From positions 310,001 to 374,000 of the forward strand of contig NGFI01000008.1 of NCBI GenBank assembly GCA_002215645.1: 64,000 nucleotides of DNA, read 5' to 3'. The notes beneath the pieces were generated by a model that was given only the letters and a program-made list of their open reading frames with translations, searched no databases and was not told the origin of the DNA. Both the position numbers and the translations under genes were made by a program. The stretch comes from Gemmatimonadetes bacterium 2013_60CM_65_52. GTDB lineage: Bacteria; Gemmatimonadota; Gemmatimonadetes; Gemmatimonadales; Gemmatimonadaceae. Below, piece after piece: positions 1 through 6,501 of the stretch. How positions within the stretch are numbered: position 1 is the first letter of the stretch; each line of letters starts with the position of its first letter.

Positions 1-2
1 AC

Positions 3-437
3 GAGCGCCGCGCGCTGGAAAAGCGTCTCGAGGATGCGATGAAGGGCGGTGGCGATGCGTTGCAACAACTCCTCGCAGCGGCGCAGCCGGTGGGGCAGAA
101 TGGCGCGAAGCTCGTCGTCGGCGAGGTCACTGTGCCGGACGCGAAGGCGTTGCAGGCGATGGGCGACGCCGTGCGCGAGCAGCTTCGCAGCGGGGTTGCC
201 GTACTTGCGGCGCGAACGGAAGACGGTCGAGGCTCGTTACTCGCGGTCGTCACGGACGATCTGCGGGAGAAGGGCCTTCGCGCCGACGCAATCGTGCGCG
301 ACGTCGCTGCTGTGGCGGGCGGCCGTGGAGGGGGCAAGCCGCACATGGCGCAGGCCGGCGTGCCCGATGCATCCCGGCTCGGTGCCGCGCTCGCCGAGGC
401 GCCCCGGTTGATTGCGGCGTTGATGGAGCGCGCGTGA
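3..437 (+). CDS. alaS: Alanyl-tRNA synthetase, C-terminal part (5' end outside window)
   Basis: The open frame enters from the left edge, so only the last 144 residues are visible. They form a short helical linker followed by the DHHA1 (C-Ala) domain, recognised by the glycine-rich run GGRGGGKPHMAQAG near the end. In alanyl-tRNA synthetases this domain helps tRNA binding and editing of mischarged tRNA-Ala; the catalytic and editing domains lie upstream of the window. The stop codon overlaps the GTG of the next gene (GTGA), which suggests translational coupling. Confidence 0.93.
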   Translation, partial: ERRALEKRLEDAMKGGGDALQQLLAAAQPVGQNGAKLVVGEVTVPDAKALQAMGDAVREQLRSGVAVLAARTEDGRGSLLAVVTDDLREKGLRADAIVRDVAAVAGGRGGGKPHMAQAGVPDASRLGAALAEAPRLIAALMERA

Positions 438-754
438 CGGTCGGCCAGTGGCTGGAGACTCGCGAGCCGAGTCCTCCACCGGCGCTCTCCGCTCGCCTTC
501 GTGAAGCGCTCGGCGACTCGATCTTGCGTCCTGCCAGTGAGGCGTCGGACATTCTGCTGTCAGCGAGCGAGCAGGTCGTTTGCGCACTGCTGAAGACAGG
601 AAGCACATCTCGTGATACGGCCATCGATCTGCTCGCCGCGGACGCGCTCGTGACCTACGCCCTCGAGGCGACGAGCGAAGCGCCGGAGAGCATGCGTGAA
701 CGTGCGCTCGATGCGATGCGGCGAATTGCAGCTGTCACTCACGCGCCGGCATGA
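434..754 (+). CDS. Small uncharacterised protein downstream of alaS
   Basis: This 106-residue product is not recognised. It starts with a GTG inside the alaS stop and its own stop overlaps the ATG of the following phosphatase gene (ATGA). That tight packing is the main reason to believe it is real. The sequence is Ala/Leu/Glu-rich and probably helical, with no signal peptide, membrane segment or cysteine motif. Its position suggests co-expression with alaS and the PHP gene, but no function can be inferred. Confidence 0.6.
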   Translation: MTVGQWLETREPSPPPALSARLREALGDSILRPASEASDILLSASEQVVCALLKTGSTSRDTAIDLLAADALVTYALEATSEAPESMRERALDAMRRIAAVTHAPA

Positions 755-1506
755 TCGACATCCACACGCATCTGCTTCCCGGCGTGGACGACGGCTCGGA
801 GTCAGTCGAGATGTCGTTGCCGGTACTTCGGCGATTCGCGGATGACGGTGTCGAAGTGGTCGTGCTTACGCCGCATCTCAATGCCTCCGAGGCGTATCGT
901 GCGCCGTATGAACGCAACCGCGCGATCATGGAGGAGCTGCGCGCCATGGCGCCTCCGTCGATCGAGCTGCAGCTCGGGTGGGAGATCATGCTCGATGAGC
1001 CGAACGTCGACCTGAGGGCCACAGAGCTCGGCCTCGGCGGTTCGCGCGCAGTGCTGGTCGAGTTTCCGATGCGCGGAGTGCCCGTTACTGCGGGAGATGA
1101 GCTGTACCGTATCCGCTGCTCGGGCGTGGTGCCCGTGCTGGCGCATCCGGAGCGTTACTACGGCTGCACGGTGGAGCGGGTGGAGGAATGGCGTCGCGCT
1201 GGCGCCGTGATTCAGATGGACACTGCGGGCCTGTTGGGAAAGGGAACGGTCGCCAGGCTGTCGCGGGCATTGGTGGAACACGGCCTCGTGGATCTCTTCT
1301 CGAGCGACAACCACGGAGACTCGCGCTCCCTGATGACTGCGCGCACGTGGCTGCTCGAGGTTGCAACTCCGGAGCACGCCGACCGACTCACCTGCACGAA
1401 TGCGCGGCGCCTGTTGTCCGGCGAATCGTTGCTGCCGGTTCCGATGTTGCCCGCTGGGGGCGGCATCTTTGGCCGTCTCCGCGAGCTATTTCTGTCCCAT
1501 CGGTAG
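751..1506 (+). CDS. PHP-domain tyrosine-protein phosphatase, CpsB/CapC/YwqE family
   Basis: The 251-residue protein opens with IDIHTHLLPGVDDGS, the metal-binding signature of CpsB-type PHP phosphatases. Further metal-ligand motifs follow: LTPH near residue 48, AHPERY near residue 131 and SSDNHGDS near residue 189. Characterised relatives are manganese-dependent enzymes that dephosphorylate bacterial tyrosine kinases controlling capsule or exopolysaccharide synthesis. No BY-kinase is visible in this window, so its partner must be elsewhere. It is overlapped at its start by the small gene before it and is followed after 42 bp by gmhA. Assignment to the family is firm; the physiological substrate is unknown. 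Confidence 0.85.
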   Translation: MIDIHTHLLPGVDDGSESVEMSLPVLRRFADDGVEVVVLTPHLNASEAYRAPYERNRAIMEELRAMAPPSIELQLGWEIMLDEPNVDLRATELGLGGSRAVLVEFPMRGVPVTAGDELYRIRCSGVVPVLAHPERYYGCTVERVEEWRRAGAVIQMDTAGLLGKGTVARLSRALVEHGLVDLFSSDNHGDSRSLMTARTWLLEVATPEHADRLTCTNARRLLSGESLLPVPMLPAGGGIFGRLRELFLSHR

Positions 1507-1548
1507 CGGCGTCACCGCCACTCTCACTCGCACAACGCACTCACGCGC

Positions 1549-2112
1549 ATGAGCTCTCGATTCGCGTCGGCGCTTCACGAGCTTGCCGCGCTCGCGGCAA
1601 CCGTGGCTGCCGAGATGGAACCGCAGCTGGATCGTGCCCTGGAGATGGTTCAGGCCACGGTGCATCGGAGCGGGACGCTGTTCTTCTGCGGCAACGGCGG
1701 GAGCGCGGCGGACGCCCAACACATGGCCACCGAGTACGTCGTCCGGTATATGCGAAACCGACGGGCGTATCCCGCGGTGGCGCTCACGACTGACACGTCG
1801 CTCCTTACGGCGGCCGGCAATGACATCGGCTTCGAGAACGTGTTCGCTCGACAGATCGAAGCGTTGGCCAAGGCGGGCGACCTGCTGATCATTCATTCGA
1901 CGAGTGGCAACTCGCCGAACGTGTTGCGCGCAGCGGAGGCAGCGCATGCGAAAGGCGTGGAAGTGCTCGCCTTCAGCGCGCGCGACGGAGGAGCGCTTCG
2001 CGCGCTTGCGGACCATAGCGTCATCATCCCCACGGATCGAACGGATCGCGCGCAGGAGCTGCATCTCTGCATCGAGCACATCATCTGCAACATCGTGGAG
2101 GAGTCGCTGTGA
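1549..2112 (+). CDS. gmhA: Phosphoheptose isomerase (sedoheptulose-7-phosphate isomerase)
   Basis: The 187-residue SIS-domain protein matches GmhA in length and layout: a helical start, then FFCGNGGSAADAQHMATEYV (residues 43-62), the nucleotide-free sugar-phosphate loop STSGNSPNV, and a C-terminal CIEHIICNIVE helix. GmhA converts sedoheptulose 7-phosphate to D-glycero-D-manno-heptose 7-phosphate, the first step towards ADP-heptose for the LPS core. The next pathway enzyme, the heptose-7-phosphate kinase, is encoded at 53695-54711. The ATG is at 1549; the stop overlaps the GTG of the next gene. DiaA-like SIS proteins are a less likely alternative. Confidence 0.88.
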   Translation: MSSRFASALHELAALAATVAAEMEPQLDRALEMVQATVHRSGTLFFCGNGGSAADAQHMATEYVVRYMRNRRAYPAVALTTDTSLLTAAGNDIGFENVFARQIEALAKAGDLLIIHSTSGNSPNVLRAAEAAHAKGVEVLAFSARDGGALRALADHSVIIPTDRTDRAQELHLCIEHIICNIVEESL

Positions 2113-2864
2113 TCGATCTTCGTGGGCGGAGAGCACTCGTCACCGGCGGATCGCGCGGCATCGGTGCGGCGACGGCGCGGATGCTCGCTCGCGCGGGCGC
2201 CGACGTGATGATCGGATATCGCACTCGCTCGGCCGACGCCGACCGCATCGTGAACGAGCTGGAGCGAATGGGCGTACACGCCTTTGCGCGCGCGGCAAAC
2301 ATCGCGACGCGTGACGGAGCCGAGTCGCTTGTCGCGGCGACGGTCACCGCGCTCGGCGGGGTGGACATCTTCGTCGCGAACGCGGGTGTCTGGCAAGCGG
2401 AGGCGGTACCGCTCACTGGAATGTCCGACGAACAGTGGGCGACGACGATTCGTGAAAACGTCGATTCCGTATTTTTTACGTCGCGGGCCGTCGCCCGGGT
2501 GATGGGAGACGGTGGACGCATCGTGCTCGTGTCCAGCACGGCCGGCCAGCGCGGTGAGGCGTTTCACGCCGACTATGGCGCGAGCAAAGGCGCGGTCATC
2601 TCGTTCACCAAGTCGCTGTCCACGGAGCTCGCGCCGCGAGGCATCACGGTCAACTCCGTTGCGCCGGGCTGGGTGGACACGGAGATGGTCACCGCGCCGA
2701 TGGCCAACGAAGGGCGCGCGAAGATCTCGGCCAGCATTCCGCTCGGGCGCATCGCCTCGGCGGACGACATCGCGGGGCCGATCGTGTTTCTGTGCTCGCC
2801 GCTCGCGCGGCACGTCACGGGAGAGATTCTCAACGTCAACGGGGGGAGCGTGCTCTGCGGATGA
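2109..2864 (+). CDS. Short-chain dehydrogenase/reductase, FabG-like
   Basis: This 251-residue classical SDR has the cofactor loop TGGSRGIGAA at residues 14-23, the structural motif VANAG near residue 89, a catalytic Ser in VSSTAG and the Tyr-x3-Lys pair in YGASKGA. The C-terminal GEILNVNGG is typical of FabG-like 3-oxoacyl reductases. It starts with GTG inside the gmhA stop and its stop overlaps the ATG of the asparaginase gene. The Arg after the glycine loop (TGGSRGIG) favours NADPH. The substrate cannot be told from sequence; sugar or polyol oxidation is as possible as acyl-ACP reduction. Confidence 0.85.
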   Translation: MIDLRGRRALVTGGSRGIGAATARMLARAGADVMIGYRTRSADADRIVNELERMGVHAFARAANIATRDGAESLVAATVTALGGVDIFVANAGVWQAEAVPLTGMSDEQWATTIRENVDSVFFTSRAVARVMGDGGRIVLVSSTAGQRGEAFHADYGASKGAVISFTKSLSTELAPRGITVNSVAPGWVDTEMVTAPMANEGRAKISASIPLGRIASADDIAGPIVFLCSPLARHVTGEILNVNGGSVLCG

Positions 2865-3832
2865 TCGTCATCCTGTTCACTGGCGGCACCATCTCGATGA
2901 AGCATGACGCCGGCGCGGGTGGCGCGGTGCCGACGTTGAGCGCGCAGGAGATCGTGCAGGCGACGCGCGGACTGTCCGATGTGGCCGAGGTGGAGTTGGA
3001 CGAGTGGGGAATGTTGCCGGGCCCGCATATGACGGTGAGCCGCATGTGGGAGGTGCGGAACAGGATTGCGTCACACCTCGCGCGCCCGGAGGTGGATGGC
3101 ATCGTCGTCACACACGGCACGGACGCCCTCGAGGAGAGCGCGTACATGGTGGCGCGATCGCTGCCGGCGGACAAACCGATCGTGTTTACCGGTGCCATGC
3201 GTCCGGCCAGCGATCTCGGATGGGATGGTCCGGCCAATCTGCTCGACGCCGCGCGCACGGCGGCGAGCCCGCTGTCTCGAGGAAAGGGCACGCTCGTCTG
3301 CCTCGGCGAGCGCATTCACAGCGCGCTCGAGGTGTCGAAGACCCATACGGAAGCCCGCGACGCGTTCGAGAGCCCGAGCGTCGGCGCACTTGGCGAGATC
3401 GACGAGGGCCACATCTGGTACCGGCGGTCGATCACGGAGACACCGGTTCCGCTTGCGCCGAGCGCGCCGGTGGATCCGGTGGACATCGTGCACATGTGGG
3501 CGGGGGCGGACGCACGTTTGCTCGACGCATCGCGCGAAACGGGTGCGAAGGCGGTAGTCGTTGCGGCGATGGGGCGAGGCAACGTTCCTCCGGCGGCGTT
3601 CGACGGCATCGTGCGCTGGGTCGAGAGCGGGCGGCCGGTGATCATCACGTCGCGTGCGCTGCGGGGGCGGGTGGGCCCTACTTATGGATATCCTGGCGGA
3701 GGCCGCCGGGTGCTCGAGGCGGGGGCAATCTTCGCGTACGGCAAGCGGCCGGGTCAGGCGAGGATCGAGGCGATGCTTGGCATGGGACTCGGCATGGGCT
3801 GCGCGGAGCTGCGAGAACTGTTCGTGACGTAG
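2861..3832 (+). CDS. L-asparaginase (type I/II fold)
   Basis: The 323-residue protein hydrolyses L-asparagine to aspartate and ammonia by family. The two catalytic threonine motifs are clear: FTGGTISM near residue 6 and VTHGTDALEESAY near residue 85, followed by FTGAMRPASDLGWDGP. There is no signal peptide, so it should be cytoplasmic. The frame is open further upstream, but the ATG at 2861 gives the canonical N terminus (MIVILFTGGT) and overlaps the previous stop as ATGA. A second asparaginase of an unrelated family lies at 62676-63662. Confidence 0.9.
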   Translation: MIVILFTGGTISMKHDAGAGGAVPTLSAQEIVQATRGLSDVAEVELDEWGMLPGPHMTVSRMWEVRNRIASHLARPEVDGIVVTHGTDALEESAYMVARSLPADKPIVFTGAMRPASDLGWDGPANLLDAARTAASPLSRGKGTLVCLGERIHSALEVSKTHTEARDAFESPSVGALGEIDEGHIWYRRSITETPVPLAPSAPVDPVDIVHMWAGADARLLDASRETGAKAVVVAAMGRGNVPPAAFDGIVRWVESGRPVIITSRALRGRVGPTYGYPGGGRRVLEAGAIFAYGKRPGQARIEAMLGMGLGMGCAELRELFVT

Positions 3833-3860
3833 GTTGCAAGCCGTGCCACGGCATTAATGA

Positions 3861-3931
3861 ACCACAGAGCGCACGGAGGCACAGAGAACTGCGGTGCCGA
3901 AGTTCCTCTGTGTGCTCTGTGCCTCTGTGGT
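3861..3931. repeat. Imperfect inverted repeat of the CCACAGAG/CTCTGTGG type
   Basis: Two arms of about 30 bases (3861-3890 and 3901-3931) are near-perfect reverse complements around a 10-base loop. Each arm carries short CACAGAG / CTCTGTG units. It sits in the gap between the asparaginase gene and the hom promoter. The form resembles dispersed CTCTGTGG palindromes found between genes in several high-GC phyla; that comparison is from memory. It could act as a transcript-end hairpin but has no T-run. Confidence 0.7.
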
Positions 3932-3992
3932 GCATTTGGCCGTTTCTGTTTGGTTTTTATTTGGACTTCCTGCCGTTCTCTCTCGCGACCCC

Positions 3993-4021
3993 TTGACGGG
4001 TGCAGCCCCCGCCCATAACAT
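3993..4021 (+). promoter_or_regulatory. Sigma70-type promoter of the hom-metX-metB operon
   Basis: TTGACG (3993-3998), a 17-base spacer and TAACAT (4016-4021) form a good sigma70-like promoter. Transcription should start near 4028, only a few bases before the first stem of the riboswitch aptamer. That geometry strongly supports the assignment. Confidence 0.75.
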
Positions 4022-4036
4022 GATCAGACAATCGAA

Positions 4037-4088
4037 GCCGTGGTCATTTGCCGCCTATTGCAGCCACGTTAAACAAGTGCTAAAACGC
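4037..4088 (+). promoter_or_regulatory. SAM-II (metA-type) riboswitch aptamer
   Basis: The sequence follows the SAM-II consensus closely: P1 5' strand CGTGG (4039-4043), the conserved loop CATTTG, the TTGCAG segment, P1 3' strand CCACG (4064-4068), then GTTAAACAAG and GCTAAAA. The P1 strands pair perfectly. GCA (4060-4062) can pair with TGC (4078-4080) to make the pseudoknot typical of this class. SAM-II RNAs are known mainly from alphaproteobacteria and Bacteroidetes, ahead of homoserine acyltransferase and related methionine genes. This fits the downstream hom-metX-metB. SAM binding should reduce expression. Confidence 0.92.
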
Positions 4089-4100
4089 GAAACGCCCGGC

Positions 4101-4120
4101 GGCCCCGCTGGGCCTTTTTT
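4101..4120 (+). terminator. Intrinsic terminator of the SAM-II expression platform
   Basis: GGCCC (4101-4105) pairs with GGGCC (4110-4114) around a four-base loop, followed by six T residues. It begins 12 bases after the aptamer. An alternative pairing of GCCGCC inside the aptamer (4050-4055) with GGCGGC (4098-4103) would break the terminator stem, giving a plausible SAM-free antiterminator. Confidence 0.82.
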
Positions 4121-4160
4121 GTTTCTGCCAACTCCGTGATCGATGCCGACACGACTTAGC

Positions 4161-4235
4161 ATGCGAATGTCGATGCGAATTACCACCGACTTCCTACAGG
4201 GAATGACGGACGGGAGACCGCGCGCACGCGCATAG
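4161..4235 (+). CDS. Leader peptide of the hom attenuator (24 codons)
   Basis: A 24-codon frame with early residues MRMSMRITTD lies between the first terminator and a second one. Codons 1, 3, 5 and 15 are ATG, codon 7 is ATT and codons 8, 9 and 16 are Thr. These are the three end products of the homoserine branch: methionine, isoleucine and threonine. An in-frame ATG at 4143 could extend it by six codons. No strong ribosome binding site is visible, so the exact start is uncertain. The coding claim rests on the codon content and on the mutually exclusive RNA structures just downstream. Confidence 0.65.
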   Translation: MRMSMRITTDFLQGMTDGRPRARA

Positions 4236-4273
4236 CTGAGAATCTGCACGCAACGATTCGGCTCCGGTCTCCC
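4212..4273 (+). promoter_or_regulatory. Antiterminator pairing of the hom attenuator
   Basis: GGGAGACCG (4212-4220), inside the last third of the leader-peptide frame, is a perfect nine-base complement of CGGTCTCCC (4265-4273), which overlaps the 5' arm of the terminator. A ribosome stalled at the Ile-Thr-Thr codons (4179-4187) would leave 4212-4220 free and favour this pairing, allowing read-through. A ribosome that reaches the stop codon would mask it. Confidence 0.75.
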
Positions 4274-4294
4274 AAAAGGACCGGGGCTTTTTTT
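4261..4294 (+). terminator. Attenuator terminator in front of hom
   Basis: GCTCCGGTC (4261-4269) pairs with GACCGGGGC (4279-4287) over nine pairs including one G-U, with a nine-base loop, followed by seven T residues. It ends 13 bases before the hom start codon, so it cannot be a terminator for an upstream gene alone; it must be read through to express hom. Confidence 0.88.
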
Positions 4295-4307
4295 CTTACG
4301 AGGAGCG

Positions 4308-5579
4308 ATGGCAACAGCGACACGGACATATCCGATCTCCACCGGCGCCCCACTGCGCGTCGACCTCGCGGGATGCGGTGTGGTGGGCAGCGCGCTCGTG
4401 CGGGCCCTCGAGCACGGCGGCGACGCACTGCGCGAGCGACACGGCCTCCGTGTCTCCGTGGGCCGCGTTCTCGTCCGTGAGCCAGAGAAGCGCCGCGACG
4501 TGGCGCTGGATCCCTCGGTGTTCACGAGGGACGTGTCGACCTTTCTGCAATCCAACGCCGACCTCGTGGTCGAGGCCATTGGCGGGCTCGAGCCCGCACT
4601 GACGATCGCGCGCGCCACGCTGGAGCGGGGGGCAACACTCGTGACGGCGAACAAGGCATTGCTGGCGACGCACGGCAGCGAGCTCGCCGCGTTGGCTCTT
4701 CGGCACGGTGCATCGCTCCGCTACGACGCGGCCGTCGGCGGCGGAGTGCCTGTGCTTCGCCTGATCCAGAATGCACTGGGCGCAGGCACGCCGTCGCGCG
4801 TCCGTGGCATTTTCAACGGCACGACGAACTTCGTGCTGTCGCGCCTGGAGGACGGGTGGACGCTCGACGCGGCGCTCACGGAAGCGCGGAGCCGCGGATT
4901 CGCGGAGGCTGACGCATCGCGCGATCTGGATGGACGCGACGCCGCCGACAAGATCACGCTAGTGGCATGGGCGGCGCTCGGCGTCGCACCGGGCACGCTC
5001 GAGGCAGACCGGCGGTCGCTGCTGCCGGATCCTGCGCGGTTCGGCCGCCTCGCGGCGCGCGTTGGCGGCGCACTGCGGCAGGTTGCCGAATGCGGCGTGC
5101 AGGACGGCCACAGCTACGCGATCGTCGAACCCCTGGTCGTTGCACGAGACGGCGCGCTGGCGCGCACACGCGACGAGCAGAATCACGTGGAGCTGCACAC
5201 GGGTTGGAGTGCGCCGCTCTCGGCGTCCGGGCCGGGCGCGGGCGGGTTGCCGACGGCGACCTCGCTGTTGAGCGACGTGCTGTCCACAGGCAGCGCAGCG
5301 AATCGGCCGCGCCCAACGCTGCCGAGCACGAGGGACACACGTCCATCGACATGGGCACTGGAGACGAACGCATCTCCATCCGACATCCACGCCGAGGTGC
5401 GCGAGTGTGGCGTGGTGCGCACGGACGCGGATGCGAGTTGTGCATGGACGATCGTCTCGGCGGCCACGCGTGACGAGATCGACGACATCATTGCCCGGCT
5501 CACGGCGCGTGGCGGTGACGTCATCGCAATCCGCGTGGATGACGGTGTGGCGGTCAGTGGGTCGGAGTCTCACGCATGA
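4308..5579 (+). CDS. hom: Homoserine dehydrogenase
   Basis: The 423-residue enzyme reduces aspartate semialdehyde to homoserine, the branch compound for Thr, Ile and Met. Residues about 15-25 hold the NAD(P) loop (DLAGCGVVGSAL). The central catalytic domain has VTANKALLA, VGGGVPVL and IFNGTTNFVLSRLEDG, all typical of the family. The C-terminal 80 residues look like an ACT-type regulatory region, with less certainty. The ATG at 4308 has AGGAG seven bases upstream. It is not fused to aspartokinase. Expression should respond to the riboswitch and leader attenuator upstream. Its stop overlaps the metX start (ATGA). Confidence 0.93.
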   Translation: MATATRTYPISTGAPLRVDLAGCGVVGSALVRALEHGGDALRERHGLRVSVGRVLVREPEKRRDVALDPSVFTRDVSTFLQSNADLVVEAIGGLEPALTIARATLERGATLVTANKALLATHGSELAALALRHGASLRYDAAVGGGVPVLRLIQNALGAGTPSRVRGIFNGTTNFVLSRLEDGWTLDAALTEARSRGFAEADASRDLDGRDAADKITLVAWAALGVAPGTLEADRRSLLPDPARFGRLAARVGGALRQVAECGVQDGHSYAIVEPLVVARDGALARTRDEQNHVELHTGWSAPLSASGPGAGGLPTATSLLSDVLSTGSAANRPRPTLPSTRDTRPSTWALETNASPSDIHAEVRECGVVRTDADASCAWTIVSAATRDEIDDIIARLTARGGDVIAIRVDDGVAVSGSESHA

Positions 5580-6499
5580 GCACGACGCTGGTCGGGAATA
5601 GTTCGCGCATCGAATACGAAATCGAGGGGCCGGCCGGCGCCCCGGTCGTCGTCGTGCTTGGAGGAATCTCTGCGACGCGCCACGTCGCCAGCGGCACAAA
5701 GGACGCGAGCGCCGGGTGGTGGGAGGACGTCGCCGGTGAGGGCCGGCCGATCGACACCTCGCGATTCCGCGTGCTCGGCGTGGATTTCGCCGATGGCGGA
5801 TGCTCACGCGATGGGCGGCCCGAGCGGCTGATCACGACGCGCGATCAGGCCGAGCGTATCGTCGAGCTGCTCGACGAGCTGGAGATCGAGCGTGTTGCCG
5901 TGGTGATTGGAGCATCGTATGGCGGAATGGTCGCTCTCTCGTTGGCTGAGAGCTGGCCGGACCGCGTAGGCGAGCTCGTGGTGCTGAGCGCCGCGCACGA
6001 GACGCATCCCATGGCAACGGGGCTTCGCGCCATTCAGCGCAGAATCGTGGAGCAGGGGTTGGAGGCCGGACAGCCGCGTGAGGCAATGGCCCTGGCGCGC
6101 GCCATCGCGATGACGACGTATCGGACGGCACGCGAATTCGCGACGCGATTCGGTGCGCCGCCGGAGCTCTCGGATCGGTCCGCGGAATTTGACGTCGAAC
6201 GCTACCTGTTCGCAGCCGGAGAGCGGTTTGCGGACCGCATGGGCCCCGCGCGTTTCCTTGCGCTGTCGCTGTCGGCCGATCTGCATCGCGTGACGCCGGA
6301 AGACGTACGTGTTCCCACCACGGTCATCGCCGCCGAAGGCGACACGCTCGTGCCGCCGGAACATCTCCTCGCCATGGCGAAGCGCCTGCCTTCGCTGCGC
6401 GGATACCACGTGATCAGCACCGTGTGCGGTCACGATGCCTTTCTGACCGAGCCCGATCAGGTCGGCGCCTTGCTGACCACCATCCTCGAGACCTGTTGA
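5576..6499 (+). CDS. metX: Homoserine O-acyltransferase (MetX family)
   Basis: This 307-residue alpha/beta-hydrolase-fold enzyme activates homoserine by acetylation or succinylation. The nucleophile elbow IGASYGGMVALS (near residue 107) and the catalytic His in VCGHDAFLTEPDQV near the C terminus match MetX. The early block GWWEDVAGEGRPIDT is typical of the shorter, Xanthomonas-like form of the family, which can use succinyl-CoA. It is shorter than usual MetX (about 370 residues). Placement between hom and metB fixes its pathway role. The acyl donor is not decidable here. Confidence 0.87.
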   Translation: MSTTLVGNSSRIEYEIEGPAGAPVVVVLGGISATRHVASGTKDASAGWWEDVAGEGRPIDTSRFRVLGVDFADGGCSRDGRPERLITTRDQAERIVELLDELEIERVAVVIGASYGGMVALSLAESWPDRVGELVVLSAAHETHPMATGLRAIQRRIVEQGLEAGQPREAMALARAIAMTTYRTAREFATRFGAPPELSDRSAEFDVERYLFAAGERFADRMGPARFLALSLSADLHRVTPEDVRVPTTVIAAEGDTLVPPEHLLAMAKRLPSLRGYHVISTVCGHDAFLTEPDQVGALLTTILETC

Positions 6500-6501
6500 C
6501 C

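Noticed and set aside
3894-4139. Open frame across the riboswitch region
   Set aside because: It runs through the repeat, promoter, aptamer and terminator; the RNA elements explain the sequence better.
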